A stretch of 64,000 bases of DNA from Gudongella sp034006985. Its GTDB lineage: Bacteria > Bacillota > Clostridia > Tissierellales > Tissierellaceae. Position numbers and translations under genes: made by a program. The notes beneath the pieces are model-generated. The model did not search any database and was not told the origin of the DNA. It worked only from the letters and a program-made list of their open reading frames with translations. Of the stretch, positions 1-8,364 are shown one piece after another (position 1 is the stretch's first letter; each line of letters starts with the position of its first letter). The DNA lies in assembly GCA_034006985.1 (NCBI GenBank), contig JAVERT010000001.1, positions 124,001-188,000 of the forward strand, written 5' to 3'.

Positions 1-1361
1 AAAATCTTATCTTTATCCGCCAGTATGCCTTTAAAAGCAAGCATTATCCTAGACATTTCTCCACCAGATATTATTTCGCTAAGTGGTTTAAGAGCTTCTC
101 CAAGATTAGTTGAAATCAAAAACTCTACATTATCATTACCCCTAGAATTTAAACTGGATTTACTATTGAAATAAACTTTAAACTCAATATCACCCATATT
201 TAATGATTGTAGCTCTTCTTTAATTCGTTTTTCCAATTCAAGAGCCTTTTCTTTTCTTTTATTGGTCAACAAATCAGCCTTTTTAGATAGTTTGCTTGTT
301 AAATCATCTATTTTATTAGTTAATTCTAGAAGTCTCAACTCACTATTTAAAAGATCATTGTATTCATTCTCAATTTTTTCTTTAAATTGAAGTATAGAAT
401 AAACGCTATTTCCATATTTTTTCTTTAAAGTATTTACAAGATCAAGTCTTTCTCTAAGTAAAAATAATTTTTCTTCATCAGTCTCAAGACTCTCTGCATA
501 ATAACTCACATCATTCGTCAATTCATTAAACTCATATCTTAAAGAATCCAATCTAGTTTTAAAAAGAAGAGTATTTTGATCTAATTTAGAGGTATTATCT
601 ATAAACGACATAGCTGTATCTAAAAGAGTAAGAATATTAGCTTCTGTGTTATCATCCTTAAAAATACTTATGGCTGATGATAGTTCATTAATGATATTAG
701 TAATATTGTTCAATCTTTTATACTCAGTTTCCAAACCTTCATCATCATCTGAGCTTAAATTTGCATTTTCTATCTCATCAATCTGATACTTTAATAATTC
801 TAGTTCTCTATTCCTCTTTTCAGAACTTATGGTTAGCTTTTCTATTGAATTATTTAATTCTTTGTACTGATTGTATAAAACCTTAATCATTTCGATTAAA
901 TCCAAACCATCTTTATCAAGAAGTGAATCTAAAATCAAAATATGATTCTTGACTGAAAGCAAAGATTGATGCTCATGTTGACCAAAAATATCAACCATTT
1001 TTTCTGTCAGAGTAGATAAAACCCCAACACTAACAGGTCTATTATTTATCCTTGATATGCTTGGATAGTCTCGTCCAATTTCTTTGCTTAAAATTAACAC
1101 ATCATCAGATTCATAGCCCAATTCTTTTAAAATTGTCTTAATATTATCATCAGTAAAAAAAACTGCCTCAATTATAGCTCTTTCTTTGCCAGTTCTTATC
1201 ATGTTTTTATTAGCCCTAGCACCAAGAACCATTTCTAAAGCTTCAATTATTATTGATTTACCAGATCCTGTTTCACCTGTAATCAAATTAAGTCCTTTTT
1301 CAAACTCTATAGTTAAATCTTCAATAATTGCAAAATTGTTGATACGAAGTTCTTTAAGCAT
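1..1361 (-). CDS. recN: DNA repair protein RecN (C-terminus cut by window edge)
   Basis: RecN is an SMC-like ATPase that acts early in recombinational repair of double-strand breaks. My reading of the minus strand from 1361 gives MLKELRINNFAIIEDL, followed by a Walker A loop (GETGSGKS, about residues 28-35). An FGQHEHQSLL segment typical of RecN follows, and at the far end, near position 1-90, the ABC signature ISGGEMSRIMLAFK. The middle is rich in Glu, Lys and Leu, as expected for the coiled coil. A GGAGG site lies 7-11 bases before the ATG. About 453 residues are inside the window; the last ~100 with Walker B are outside. It follows tlyA directly; the argR and nadK genes that often sit between them are absent. 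Identification is firm. Confidence 0.95.
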   Translation of the reverse strand, partial: MLKELRINNFAIIEDLTIEFEKGLNLITGETGSGKSIIIEALEMVLGARANKNMIRTGKERAIIEAVFFTDDNIKTILKELGYESDDVLILSKEIGRDYPSISRINNRPVSVGVLSTLTEKMVDIFGQHEHQSLLSVKNHILILDSLLDKDGLDLIEMIKVLYNQYKELNNSIEKLTISSEKRNRELELLKYQIDEIENANLSSDDDEGLETEYKRLNNITNIINELSSAISIFKDDNTEANILTLLDTAMSFIDNTSKLDQNTLLFKTRLDSLRYEFNELTNDVSYYAESLETDEEKLFLLRERLDLVNTLKKKYGNSVYSILQFKEKIENEYNDLLNSELRLLELTNKIDDLTSKLSKKADLLTNKRKEKALELEKRIKEELQSLNMGDIEFKVYFNSKSSLNSRGNDNVEFLISTNLGEALKPLSEIISGGEMSRIMLAFKGILADKDKI

Positions 1362-1376
1362 ATGTTAAACCTCCGT

Positions 1377-2174
1377 TTATTTCAACTTGATATGAGCTTC
1401 TTCTATAACTATATCTATAGCTTCATCACTAATATGATTCTCAGCTTTAGAAAAACAAGCTAAAAACTCAACATTACCGGTAGTCCCAGTAATTGGTGAA
1501 AATGTTAACCCAACTGGGTACAAAAGTAGTTTCTCACTAAAATTTAAAACATTTATAATAACTTCTTTATGAACCGCTTTATCTTTTACTATACCCTTTT
1601 TACCAACCTTATCACGACCAGCTTCAAATTGTGGTTTTATAAGTGCAACTATCTTGCCATCCTCTTTCAATAATTTAAAAGCAACGGGTAAGATATGCTT
1701 TAAGCTTATAAAACTAACATCTATGGATACAAAGTCTAATTTATCATCAATCTCTGTAGTTTCCATATAGCGAATATTAGTTCTTTCTTTTACAATTACT
1801 CTGTCATCTTGTCTTAGTTTCCAGTCTAATTGACCATAACCAACATCAACAGCATAAACCTTTTTAGCACCTTCTTTAAGCATACAATCAGTAAATCCAC
1901 CAGTTGATGCACCCATATCCATTGCTATTACATTATTTAGGTCAATATCAAAGTTTGAGATTGCTTTCTCCAGCTTTAATCCACCTCTACTGACAAATTT
2001 AATCGGATTTTTTTTAATCCAAATCTCCGCGGTTTCATCAATGCTTTCACCAGGTTTGTCGACTCTATTTGTTCCCACAAATACAGCCCCTTCCATAATA
2101 ACCCTTTTTGCTTTTTCCCTTGATTCAACAAGACCTTTTTCAAATAAAACTACATCTGCTCTTTTTTTTGCCAT
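1377..2174 (-). CDS. tlyA: TlyA/YqxC-family rRNA 2'-O-methyltransferase
   Basis: TlyA-family enzymes methylate the 2'-hydroxyl of cytidines in 16S/23S rRNA; many databases still call them hemolysins. The 265-residue protein has an N-terminal S4 RNA-binding domain (about 4-65, with KGLVESREKAKRVIMEG), then an FtsJ-like Rossmann fold. The SAM loop is MDMGASTGGFTDCML (about 85-99). The K-D-K-E type catalytic residues are represented by K in FVSRGGLKLEKA, D in VSIDVSF, K in ALIKPQFEAGR and a C-terminal E in GNVEFLA. Length matches the family (about 270). It lies 3 bases after oapA and 15 bases before recN, so the three are very likely co-transcribed. Confidence 0.93.
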   Translation of the reverse strand: MAKKRADVVLFEKGLVESREKAKRVIMEGAVFVGTNRVDKPGESIDETAEIWIKKNPIKFVSRGGLKLEKAISNFDIDLNNVIAMDMGASTGGFTDCMLKEGAKKVYAVDVGYGQLDWKLRQDDRVIVKERTNIRYMETTEIDDKLDFVSIDVSFISLKHILPVAFKLLKEDGKIVALIKPQFEAGRDKVGKKGIVKDKAVHKEVIINVLNFSEKLLLYPVGLTFSPITGTTGNVEFLACFSKAENHISDEAIDIVIEEAHIKLK

Positions 2175-2177
2175 AGG

Positions 2178-2792
2178 CTATTTCTCCTTAATTCTATCAT
2201 TCTTAGGTTTTTTCTTAGTTGCAAATATTTCCACTTTGAATAGTTTTTCAAAAAAATACACTATTCTTGCTACTTTTAATATTATTACATCATGGTGATA
2301 ACTTGCTATCGCTTTTCCAACACCCTTACCACCAACAGTTAATGAAGCAGTAAATCCAGTAAGAACAATAGTTAACAAAGTACCATTTTTTAGTCCCAAA
2401 ACAGAAACCAAACGAAAAACAATGCTAGTTGCTACAGCACCTGAAATTATTCCACTGATATCTCCAATAACATCATTACAAAAATTACTTACTTGACTTG
2501 AATTTCTAACAAGTTTTATTGCAGTTCTTGCTTCATCTATTTTATTAGCAGCCATAGAGTGAAATGGTCTCTCATTTGAAGCTGTAACCGCTATCCCAAT
2601 AATATCAAATAAAATACCTACTGATATAAAAAACAACAATAATATAAATGCAAAAAGGACATCTAATTCTCTCACTAAATTTTCTGCAACCACAGAAAGC
2701 CCAATAGCAAGTATAAACGTCCACAAGGTAATTAATAATACCCATTTCATATTATATTTTATATAAAAGCTATCTTTCGCTTTTTTAGCCAT
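2178..2792 (-). CDS. oapA: OLE-associated membrane protein OapA
   Basis: OapA is the membrane protein that binds OLE RNA and brings it to the cell membrane. This 204-residue protein has four hydrophobic stretches (about 13-32, 45-72, 110-132, 138-155), a basic C-terminus (KKKPKNDRIKEK) and a DVIGD motif (D-x3-D) at the start of the third segment; a D-x3-D motif is reported for OapA. The segment around SNERPFHSMAANKIDEARTA also looks like the DUF21/CNNM fold of Mg2+ transport proteins, a resemblance noted for OapA. The call rests mainly on context: the gene lies directly downstream of the OLE RNA candidate and directly upstream of tlyA and recN, the classic OLE locus. Alternative: an unrelated DUF21-like protein. 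Confidence 0.82.
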   Translation of the reverse strand: MAKKAKDSFYIKYNMKWVLLITLWTFILAIGLSVVAENLVRELDVLFAFILLLFFISVGILFDIIGIAVTASNERPFHSMAANKIDEARTAIKLVRNSSQVSNFCNDVIGDISGIISGAVATSIVFRLVSVLGLKNGTLLTIVLTGFTASLTVGGKGVGKAIASYHHDVIILKVARIVYFFEKLFKVEIFATKKKPKNDRIKEK

Positions 2793-2814
2793 TATTCTCC
2801 CCCAAATGTTGATT

Positions 2815-3130
2815 CAATTCACAATACACAAATCATACTCTATCAATGAAATATATCAAAATCGAAGATTTTGTATATTTCTGTTGCCGGGCACAAGCAA
2901 AAAAGGAAAATTCTTCGCATGCTCGAATTAATAATATACAATCGTAGGTGCTTAGCTTTGCTCGCCCGATAATCCCGTCATTAAGCCTCTATCTTGTCAT
3001 TCCGAGCTTGTCGAGGAATCTTTATGTATTGAAAGCAGAAAAATAAAGATCCTAACGCTACGCTCAGGATGACAAACAACCTGGGTTTTGTCTTTCAATT
3101 GTGAATTGTGCTCTGTGAGCTGTGAATTGT
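2815..3130. mobile_element. MITE-like composite element with CAATTCACAA termini
   Basis: The left end at 2815 reads CAATTCACAATACACAAATC. The right end (3096-3130) reads CAATTGTGAATTGTGCTCTG and continues to GTGAATTG, so the ends are imperfect inverted repeats. The interior has a hairpin unit: TCATTCCGAGCTTGTCGAGG near 2998 and its diverged complement ending CGCTCAGGATGACA near 3074. The same ends and hairpin occur at 36546 and 44614. There is no ORF. It sits between the OLE terminator and oapA, so it separates the RNA gene from its partner gene. Confidence 0.7.
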
Positions 3131-3144
3131 CTTAGTAATTATGT

Positions 3145-3174
3145 AAAAAAAAGCTGATAGCCTAGCTATCAGCT
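3145..3174 (-). terminator. 3' terminal hairpin of the OLE RNA
   Basis: On the minus strand a perfect 10-bp stem, AGCTGATAGC / GCTATCAGCT, with a 3-nt loop is followed by eight T residues. It is both the last element of the RNA and an intrinsic terminator. Confidence 0.9.
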
Positions 3175-3765
3175 CTCCATGTGGTAATAAACTGAGTAAA
3201 TTTTACGGCTTTAGGTCCAGCAGGATTTCCCTAAAAAAAACTGCCTGTCGCCAGCACAGCGGTTTCCCTTTCATTCTTTCACTATTCTGTCGCCATAAAC
3301 AGAACTGGATCGCCACTTAGTCCGCACTGTAATCCTCAATTTACTTCTATTAAAACAGTCTAGGAGTTTTCCTCAACAGCCAGTCTATTCCCTAGCCTCT
3401 TTTGCAGATTAGGTTTCGATAACAGAACCTCATCATTACCGGGCCCTGGATTAACAAGGTTGACTTATCATCCGCACTACGCCACTCAAGGCAGGCTACT
3501 CTGCACTTTTTTTAATTAAAACTTTGTGTCTTGCAGGTTTATCACGATATAATACTAATTTTCACTATACCATGTCTCCACGAAAGTAGGGTCAACGCCT
3601 ACATGCCATTGCAGATCGCCCCATCCTTCTTACTCCTTATGAAAACCCACGACTGGGCGTCGCAAGCCAAACATAAAGAACTTCATCGATATGCCCTATG
3701 ACGGATTTTTAGCCCCGCCTTCAAGAATAGTTGTGCTGACTAGAATACTGTACCACTTAGAGCTC
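3145..3765 (-). ncRNA. ole: OLE RNA (ornate large extremophilic RNA)
   Basis: A stretch of about 620 nt with no ORF, GC content clearly above its flanks and many short complementary segments. It starts just after a consensus promoter and ends in a perfect hairpin with a T run. OLE RNAs are about 600 nt, are found mainly in anaerobic or extremophilic Firmicutes, form a membrane complex with OapA, and lie next to oapA, tlyA, recN, ispA and nusB. Length, terminal hairpin and neighbours all fit. I cannot align it to the family model here, so the call is from context and form. tmRNA, RNase P RNA and group II intron signatures were looked for and not found. Confidence 0.83.
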
Positions 3766-3770
3766 ATATA

Positions 3771-3799
3771 ATTATATCATGATTCTATATTAATTTCAA
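3771..3799 (-). promoter_or_regulatory. Sigma-A promoter of the OLE RNA
   Basis: -35 TTGAAA at 3794-3799, 17-bp spacer, -10 TATAAT at 3771-3776 (minus strand). The predicted start is near 3764-3765, which sets the RNA 5' end. A dedicated strong promoter supports an independent structured RNA. Confidence 0.85.
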
Positions 3800-3900
3800 T
3801 TGTCTCATATCACTCAATTAAATGAATCTATAATAGAGCAATTCCTTATACACAAAAATCCGATATACATTATATAACGTACATCGGATTAGTCTAAATC

Positions 3901-5025
3901 CTAATTGCCTGGTTCAACAATAAACTCTCCTTCAAGAATATCATTATACCATATAGATATAGCACCATATGTTTCATCAGAAACAGCACCCCTGTGTAAA
4001 TAGTTAGTAATTAAATCAGTAGTTTGGTCTATGATATTTTCATATTCAACTAATATAACTTTATGGTTAGTAGCATCTCTTGTTACAGCTACTACACCAC
4101 CAAGTAGAGGGTTCAACTCAAAATGATCTGTATTAAATGTATCTAAAACATTATTATTAAACACAATTTGTAACTTGTTTTCCCCATTTATGAACTTTGA
4201 CTCTAGAATCTCAATTCTTGGCGCTTGAATATAAATAAAGTTACTAAGCTCTTCTTTTCCTATTCTTCCAGCTTCTGAAAATGGAGTTACTCCATATTGT
4301 ATAAATCTATTCCCAAAACGATTAATCATCTCTTCATCTGTAAAACTCATAGCTGTTTTTAAAGATGTAAAGTCGATTGTATTATACCCCAATTTAATAT
4401 TAGGTATAAAATTCAGAGTTAATGATTCAACCAAAGAAACAGGAGACCTCGCTTCATTCCATTCTTTTAAGACAGTATAGTCATTCGTATTAGAACTAGG
4501 TGTATTAGTTATATTTGTTTCTTGTGATAAATACCACCTATATATATTCATTAAAAAAAATTGCTTAGTTAAATCAGTTATATCTACCTCATTTACAAAT
4601 AAAGTTGTTGTGCTTGAAAACAAATTAAATTTATTTGGTTGCGGAGATATATTAACATTATTATTCTTAACTACTACCACAGGAGGAGATTTAATTACTG
4701 GAATCTCATCTAGTATTGTCCTCTGTGGTAGAAATATATTTACCTCTCCACTTGTAGGTGTTGCTAATTCTATCTCATGCCCCTTTATATCAACTCCAAA
4801 AATACTAATAGTACCAGTTGTATTAGGGTCAGTAGGTTCTATTTCCTGCCATGTTTCCATTTCATTTTCCACATACTCTTGATCTGCAAATAAAGTTCTA
4901 GTAAATTCCTGTGAGTGAACTATATTTTTAAAACTAAAAGAAACCATAGGAATAAAAGTCATGGCGATTAAACTAATTAAAAAGATTCCCAATATTACTT
5001 CTATCAATGTAAATCCCTTTTTCAT
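3901..5025 (-). CDS. Type IV pilus minor prepilin, large
   Basis: 374 residues. The N-terminus MKKGFTLIEVILGIFLISL is a class III signal: short basic leader, G4/F5 cleavage site, Glu at mature position 5, then a hydrophobic helix. Prepilin peptidase (PilD, 19587) would process it. The remaining ~340 residues match no domain I recognise; the protein is about twice a typical minor pilin, so it probably has an extra adhesive or scaffold region. It is the last gene of a three-gene pilin operon (PilX-like, VWA pilin, this one), 12 bases after its upstream neighbour. Downstream lies the OLE promoter. Confidence 0.8.
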   Translation of the reverse strand: MKKGFTLIEVILGIFLISLIAMTFIPMVSFSFKNIVHSQEFTRTLFADQEYVENEMETWQEIEPTDPNTTGTISIFGVDIKGHEIELATPTSGEVNIFLPQRTILDEIPVIKSPPVVVVKNNNVNISPQPNKFNLFSSTTTLFVNEVDITDLTKQFFLMNIYRWYLSQETNITNTPSSNTNDYTVLKEWNEARSPVSLVESLTLNFIPNIKLGYNTIDFTSLKTAMSFTDEEMINRFGNRFIQYGVTPFSEAGRIGKEELSNFIYIQAPRIEILESKFINGENKLQIVFNNNVLDTFNTDHFELNPLLGGVVAVTRDATNHKVILVEYENIIDQTTDLITNYLHRGAVSDETYGAISIWYNDILEGEFIVEPGN

Positions 5026-5037
5026 ATTATTCGCCTC

Positions 5038-6534
5038 CTAGTTAGGTCCACCAATGTGCCACAATGCATCACTTATATCTCTTTCAATGGCTTGAAAAAT
5101 AGCTTCCAAAGCCTCAGAAGAACCAGCTTCATAATAAACCGTATCACCAGTTGTAGCTTTTGCTATATCTTCAAGACTACCATAATCTGCAGAATTACTT
5201 GAAAAACCTATTACATAAGTTTTTATTGCCTCGTTAGTGCCTAACTTATAACTCTTAACTAATTGACCTACAATATCAACATATTCTGTACCCCATGGAT
5301 CTAGAGAGCCACCATCCCCGGCATATCTACCTGATGAATAGGTAGTATTATAGTTGCTAATTTCGTTATTATTAATGCTATTATCACCTGTAAAATATGT
5401 TACGTCATACTTCCTATAATAATACTTTGTATTCCACCATCCAGAGCTACCATAATACTCATATTTTTCCCCAGAAGCATTAGTGTAAGTATCACCCTTA
5501 TAATTATAAAACCAAATTTCATCTAAATCAACTCTATTAACACTAGCGAATGTTGTAACTCCATCAACTAGGATAATTAAAAAGTTTTTATTAGTCTTAT
5601 TCTTATTCTCCTCCTCCTCATTAAAATCTTTAATTTTATAATATGCTCTTCTTATTCCATCTCCAGTATTCGTTCCCCCACCAGCACTTAAGTTGTTGAC
5701 TTTAGTAGTAAGTCCAGTATTGGTTGCATTATTAACTCGTGCTTTTAACATTAATTCTGAACCATTAGCAGTAGAATCAAACGGATTAATACTAACCGAA
5801 ATATTTGAGTATTCTGCTAATCTATCTATAAGTCTATTTGCTTCAATTTTTAACTTCTTAAGTTTAGACCACTTATCAGAATTACTGCTATTATCATCCG
5901 CTGAAGAACCATTCAGTTTGTACTTCATTGATCCAGACTTATCAAGTACCATTGCTACTGCTGCCTGAGCATTTGAAACTTCATCTATCCTGCTATCAAA
6001 TCTATATGCAAGTACATTTGCCGTTTCTGCATAGGATCTATCAATAACTTGCAAAGAATTGTTCGACTCAAGCTCAGATTCAATCGTATTGCTTTTAGTA
6101 CCATCATAGATGGTTAAACGATATCTCAACAATCTATCAATATCAGAAGCTGTATCTTTTGTAAACTCTAAATCTAAAGTAACATCTGACAACCCTTTAA
6201 AAACTTCTTTAGCATCATGAACTTTTGTTGATGAATTCCACTTATACTCCATTAATTTTGTCTTGCTTGAATCTAGCATAATATAATTCCATTCATCTGT
6301 AAGGTTATTAGGGTCATCTCTATGCAAAACAAAAGTAGCAGCTGAATCTCTAATAGTCGTGTTAATCTTCTGTGACATCAATCTCACATTAGACTGAACA
6401 TCAAACTCATCATAGGTTAATTGAGTATTTTTCATTCCAAATACCATAAGATTTGTGCCAGTAGCAATCACTATACTTGTCAGTGCAATTGCTAAGATTA
6501 ATTCTATTAACGTAAATCCTTTTCTTTTTCTCAT
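5038..6534 (-). CDS. Modular type IV pilin with von Willebrand factor A domain
   Basis: 498 residues. The leader MRKRKG is followed by FTLIELILAIALTSIVIATG, with Glu11 as mature E5. A pilin-like segment runs to about 190, then a VWA domain from about 191 with the MIDAS motif DKSGS (198-202), the TNTGDGI loop and the LVDG loop. An insert of about 80 residues rich in Tyr, Trp, Asn and Gly lies inside the VWA fold. Modular VWA pilins are known as tip adhesins of Gram-positive type IV pili (for example in Streptococcus sanguinis). I infer a similar tip adhesin that binds host or matrix ligands through a metal ion. Middle gene of the three-gene operon. Confidence 0.88.
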   Translation of the reverse strand: MRKRKGFTLIELILAIALTSIVIATGTNLMVFGMKNTQLTYDEFDVQSNVRLMSQKINTTIRDSAATFVLHRDDPNNLTDEWNYIMLDSSKTKLMEYKWNSSTKVHDAKEVFKGLSDVTLDLEFTKDTASDIDRLLRYRLTIYDGTKSNTIESELESNNSLQVIDRSYAETANVLAYRFDSRIDEVSNAQAAVAMVLDKSGSMKYKLNGSSADDNSSNSDKWSKLKKLKIEANRLIDRLAEYSNISVSINPFDSTANGSELMLKARVNNATNTGLTTKVNNLSAGGGTNTGDGIRRAYYKIKDFNEEEENKNKTNKNFLIILVDGVTTFASVNRVDLDEIWFYNYKGDTYTNASGEKYEYYGSSGWWNTKYYYRKYDVTYFTGDNSINNNEISNYNTTYSSGRYAGDGGSLDPWGTEYVDIVGQLVKSYKLGTNEAIKTYVIGFSSNSADYGSLEDIAKATTGDTVYYEAGSSEALEAIFQAIERDISDALWHIGGPN

Positions 6535-6551
6535 TAGATAATCCCCCTCCC

Positions 6552-7019
6552 TTAGTTACTCTTCCAAACAATATCAATTGGATTAGCAGGATCAAAGTAC
6601 ATGCTTCTAACAAACTCTAGTCCATTTTTATTCAACTTCCCTTTTCCAGTAACTTTTATCCATCCATCAAAATTTGTATCATTTGTCACTTTTGCTAAAA
6701 TATCAATTTTACCATTACCAAAATCAATTTCTGTTTCAGTATACTCTGAAACAGTATTCGCAACTAGCTTATTCAATCGCTCATTCGTATTAGCTACTAA
6801 TGCAGCATAACCCATTTCCACACCTGAATATGCTAAATAATAAGCTTCCAAGCTATCTTGCTGATGCTTAGCTTGTTTTAAGTTTGCATTAAATACATAA
6901 ATCACTGAGGTAGCAAATATACTTAATGTCAAAAATATTATCAATACAAATACAAATACACTACCTCTTCTTTTTTTTGCAAAGATTATTTTTGGATTCA
7001 CGATAATCACCCCATCCAT
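6552..7019 (-). CDS. PilX-like pilus assembly protein
   Basis: 155 residues. A basic start (AKKRRGSVFVFVLIIFLTLSIFATSVIYVFNA) forms one membrane helix. It is followed by SLEAYYLAYSGVEMGYAALVAN, the pattern of PilX N-terminal proteins (helix plus YYLAESG). These atypical pilins lack the usual Gly-Phe-Thr-Leu start and help prime or stabilise the pilus. First gene of the operon, 18 bases before the VWA pilin and 40-odd bases after a consensus promoter. Confidence 0.78.
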   Translation of the reverse strand: MDGVIIVNPKIIFAKKRRGSVFVFVLIIFLTLSIFATSVIYVFNANLKQAKHQQDSLEAYYLAYSGVEMGYAALVANTNERLNKLVANTVSEYTETEIDFGNGKIDILAKVTNDTNFDGWIKVTGKGKLNKNGLEFVRSMYFDPANPIDIVWKSN

Positions 7020-7065
7020 TTTGTGTTGATATTTGAATTTACTGACAATTTATCTGTTTATTATA

Positions 7066-7094
7066 AATATATACCCAAGTTGTAGTAATGTCAA
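7066..7094 (-). promoter_or_regulatory. Promoter of the minor pilin operon
   Basis: -35 TTGACA at 7089-7094, 17-bp spacer, -10 TATATT at 7066-7071 on the minus strand. It lies in the 247-bp gap after ispA and gives the pilin genes their own transcription start. Confidence 0.75.
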
Positions 7095-7266
7095 AACCTT
7101 TTACGCTTTATGTCAATAAAAATGACAAATATATTCTATTTCTATGTTTTAACAAATAAAATTATAAACTTTTTCTATAGATACAAGCGTCAAGATAATA
7201 ATTGCCTCAAATATAATTGAAGCTCAATTGCTTATTCTATACAAAATATTGATTTTAAAAAATACT

Positions 7267-8121
7267 TTATATAGTTCTATTAACCAGTTTAAGGGTCAAA
7301 TCTTTAAAAAATTCAGTATTTAAATGTGATAAACTATCTAAAATTTCCAAAGCTTCATTACTAATAATCTCTATTTTTTTTATAGCTTCTTCTTTGCTAT
7401 AAAACTTTAATATTGTGTTTTTATCTATTTTCTCATCTTCTATATCATCAAGAATATCATCCTGCATTTGATAAGCAAGCCCAAGCTTGATCGAAAATTT
7501 TCTTAGAGCCTCAATATCATTTTCACTAGCGCCACCAACTATAGCTCCCGAAAGTATACTAGCTTTTATCAAAGCAGCGGTTTTGCCTTTGTAAATCTTA
7601 AATAATTCTTCTTCTGTGATCGTTTTGTTTTCAGCCTTTATATCTAAAACTTGACCGCCAACCATTCCACATTGACCTGAAGCTATTGCAATTTCGTACA
7701 TTGCTCGATTTTTTCTTTCATCGGGTTTTTTAACACTCCACTTTAACATTGTTTCAAATGCAAGGTTTAAAAGTGCATCACCTGCGAGTATAGCATTAGC
7801 ATCACCATAAACTTTATGAGTTGTAGGCCTGCCTCGTCTTAAATCATCATTATCCATAGCTGGTAAATCGTCATGGATTAATGAATATGTATGAATCATT
7901 TCAATAGCAGCAGCAAAAGGCATTGCATTATGTATGTAGTTATCATAAAGCTCATAGGCTTTTAAAGTCATAATAGGCCTCAACCTTTTACCACCTGTAA
8001 ATAAGCTATATTCAATTGCTCTAGATAAATCCTCAGATAACATTTGTCCCGGATATAAAGCATTTCTTAGCGACTCATCGATAAGGGCTATATATTCTTC
8101 CATTTGATTAGTAGACTTCAT
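7267..8121 (-). CDS. ispA: Polyprenyl (geranyl/farnesyl) diphosphate synthase
   Basis: Condenses isopentenyl diphosphate with allylic diphosphates to make farnesyl or geranylgeranyl diphosphate for cell-wall carrier lipid and quinones. 284 residues. First aspartate-rich motif DDLPAMDNDD (about 82-91), RPTTHK after it, and second motif DDILDDIEDE (about 217-226). Motif GGKRLRP near residue 38 binds the diphosphate. Length fits. The start overlaps the end of xseB by 14 bases. No dxs follows, although dxs often sits between ispA and tlyA in Firmicutes. Confidence 0.95.
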   Translation of the reverse strand: MKSTNQMEEYIALIDESLRNALYPGQMLSEDLSRAIEYSLFTGGKRLRPIMTLKAYELYDNYIHNAMPFAAAIEMIHTYSLIHDDLPAMDNDDLRRGRPTTHKVYGDANAILAGDALLNLAFETMLKWSVKKPDERKNRAMYEIAIASGQCGMVGGQVLDIKAENKTITEEELFKIYKGKTAALIKASILSGAIVGGASENDIEALRKFSIKLGLAYQMQDDILDDIEDEKIDKNTILKFYSKEEAIKKIEIISNEALEILDSLSHLNTEFFKDLTLKLVNRTI

Positions 8122-8362
8122 TGTTTTCCTCCCTAAAAACCGAAGGAAAATTTATTTCCGCGAAACCATCTTCTTTTTCCAAGATTTGTTTTACTGTTCC
8201 TTCAGCATTTGTTAATATTGCATTGCAACACTTATAGAGGTCCATTGCCTCTTTAAATTTTTCAAGGGTATCTTCTAGCTTTAAATCATCACTTTCTATT
8301 TCAACTAAAAGCTCCTCTAACTTGTTTACTGCTTGTTCATAGGATAATTCTATTTTATCCAA
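8108..8362 (-). CDS. xseB: Exodeoxyribonuclease VII small subunit
   Basis: 84 residues, the usual size. The typical helical core is visible: LSYEQAVNKLEELLVEIES, then DLKLEDTLEKFKEAMDLYKCCN. XseB partners XseA in exonuclease VII, which degrades single-stranded DNA. It follows xseA by two bases and overlaps ispA. Confidence 0.95.
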   Translation of the reverse strand: MDKIELSYEQAVNKLEELLVEIESDDLKLEDTLEKFKEAMDLYKCCNAILTNAEGTVKQILEKEDGFAEINFPSVFREENNEVY

Positions 8363-8364
8363 TA

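Noticed and set aside
1186..1368. Plus-strand ORF of 60 codons opposite recN
   Set aside because: Lies fully on the antisense of the conserved RecN P-loop; no ribosome site.
1377..2174. Hemolysin
   Set aside because: Old label for TlyA; S4 plus FtsJ-like domains show an RNA methyltransferase.
3145..3765. tmRNA, RNase P RNA, cobalamin or lysine riboswitch, or group II intron
   Set aside because: No tRNA-like ends or tag ORF, no RNase P core words, no riboswitch box, no reverse transcriptase or intron domain V; the following genes fit OLE instead.
6410..6613. Minus-strand ORF of 67 codons overlapping the VWA pilin start
   Set aside because: Out-of-frame overlap of two well-supported pilin genes.
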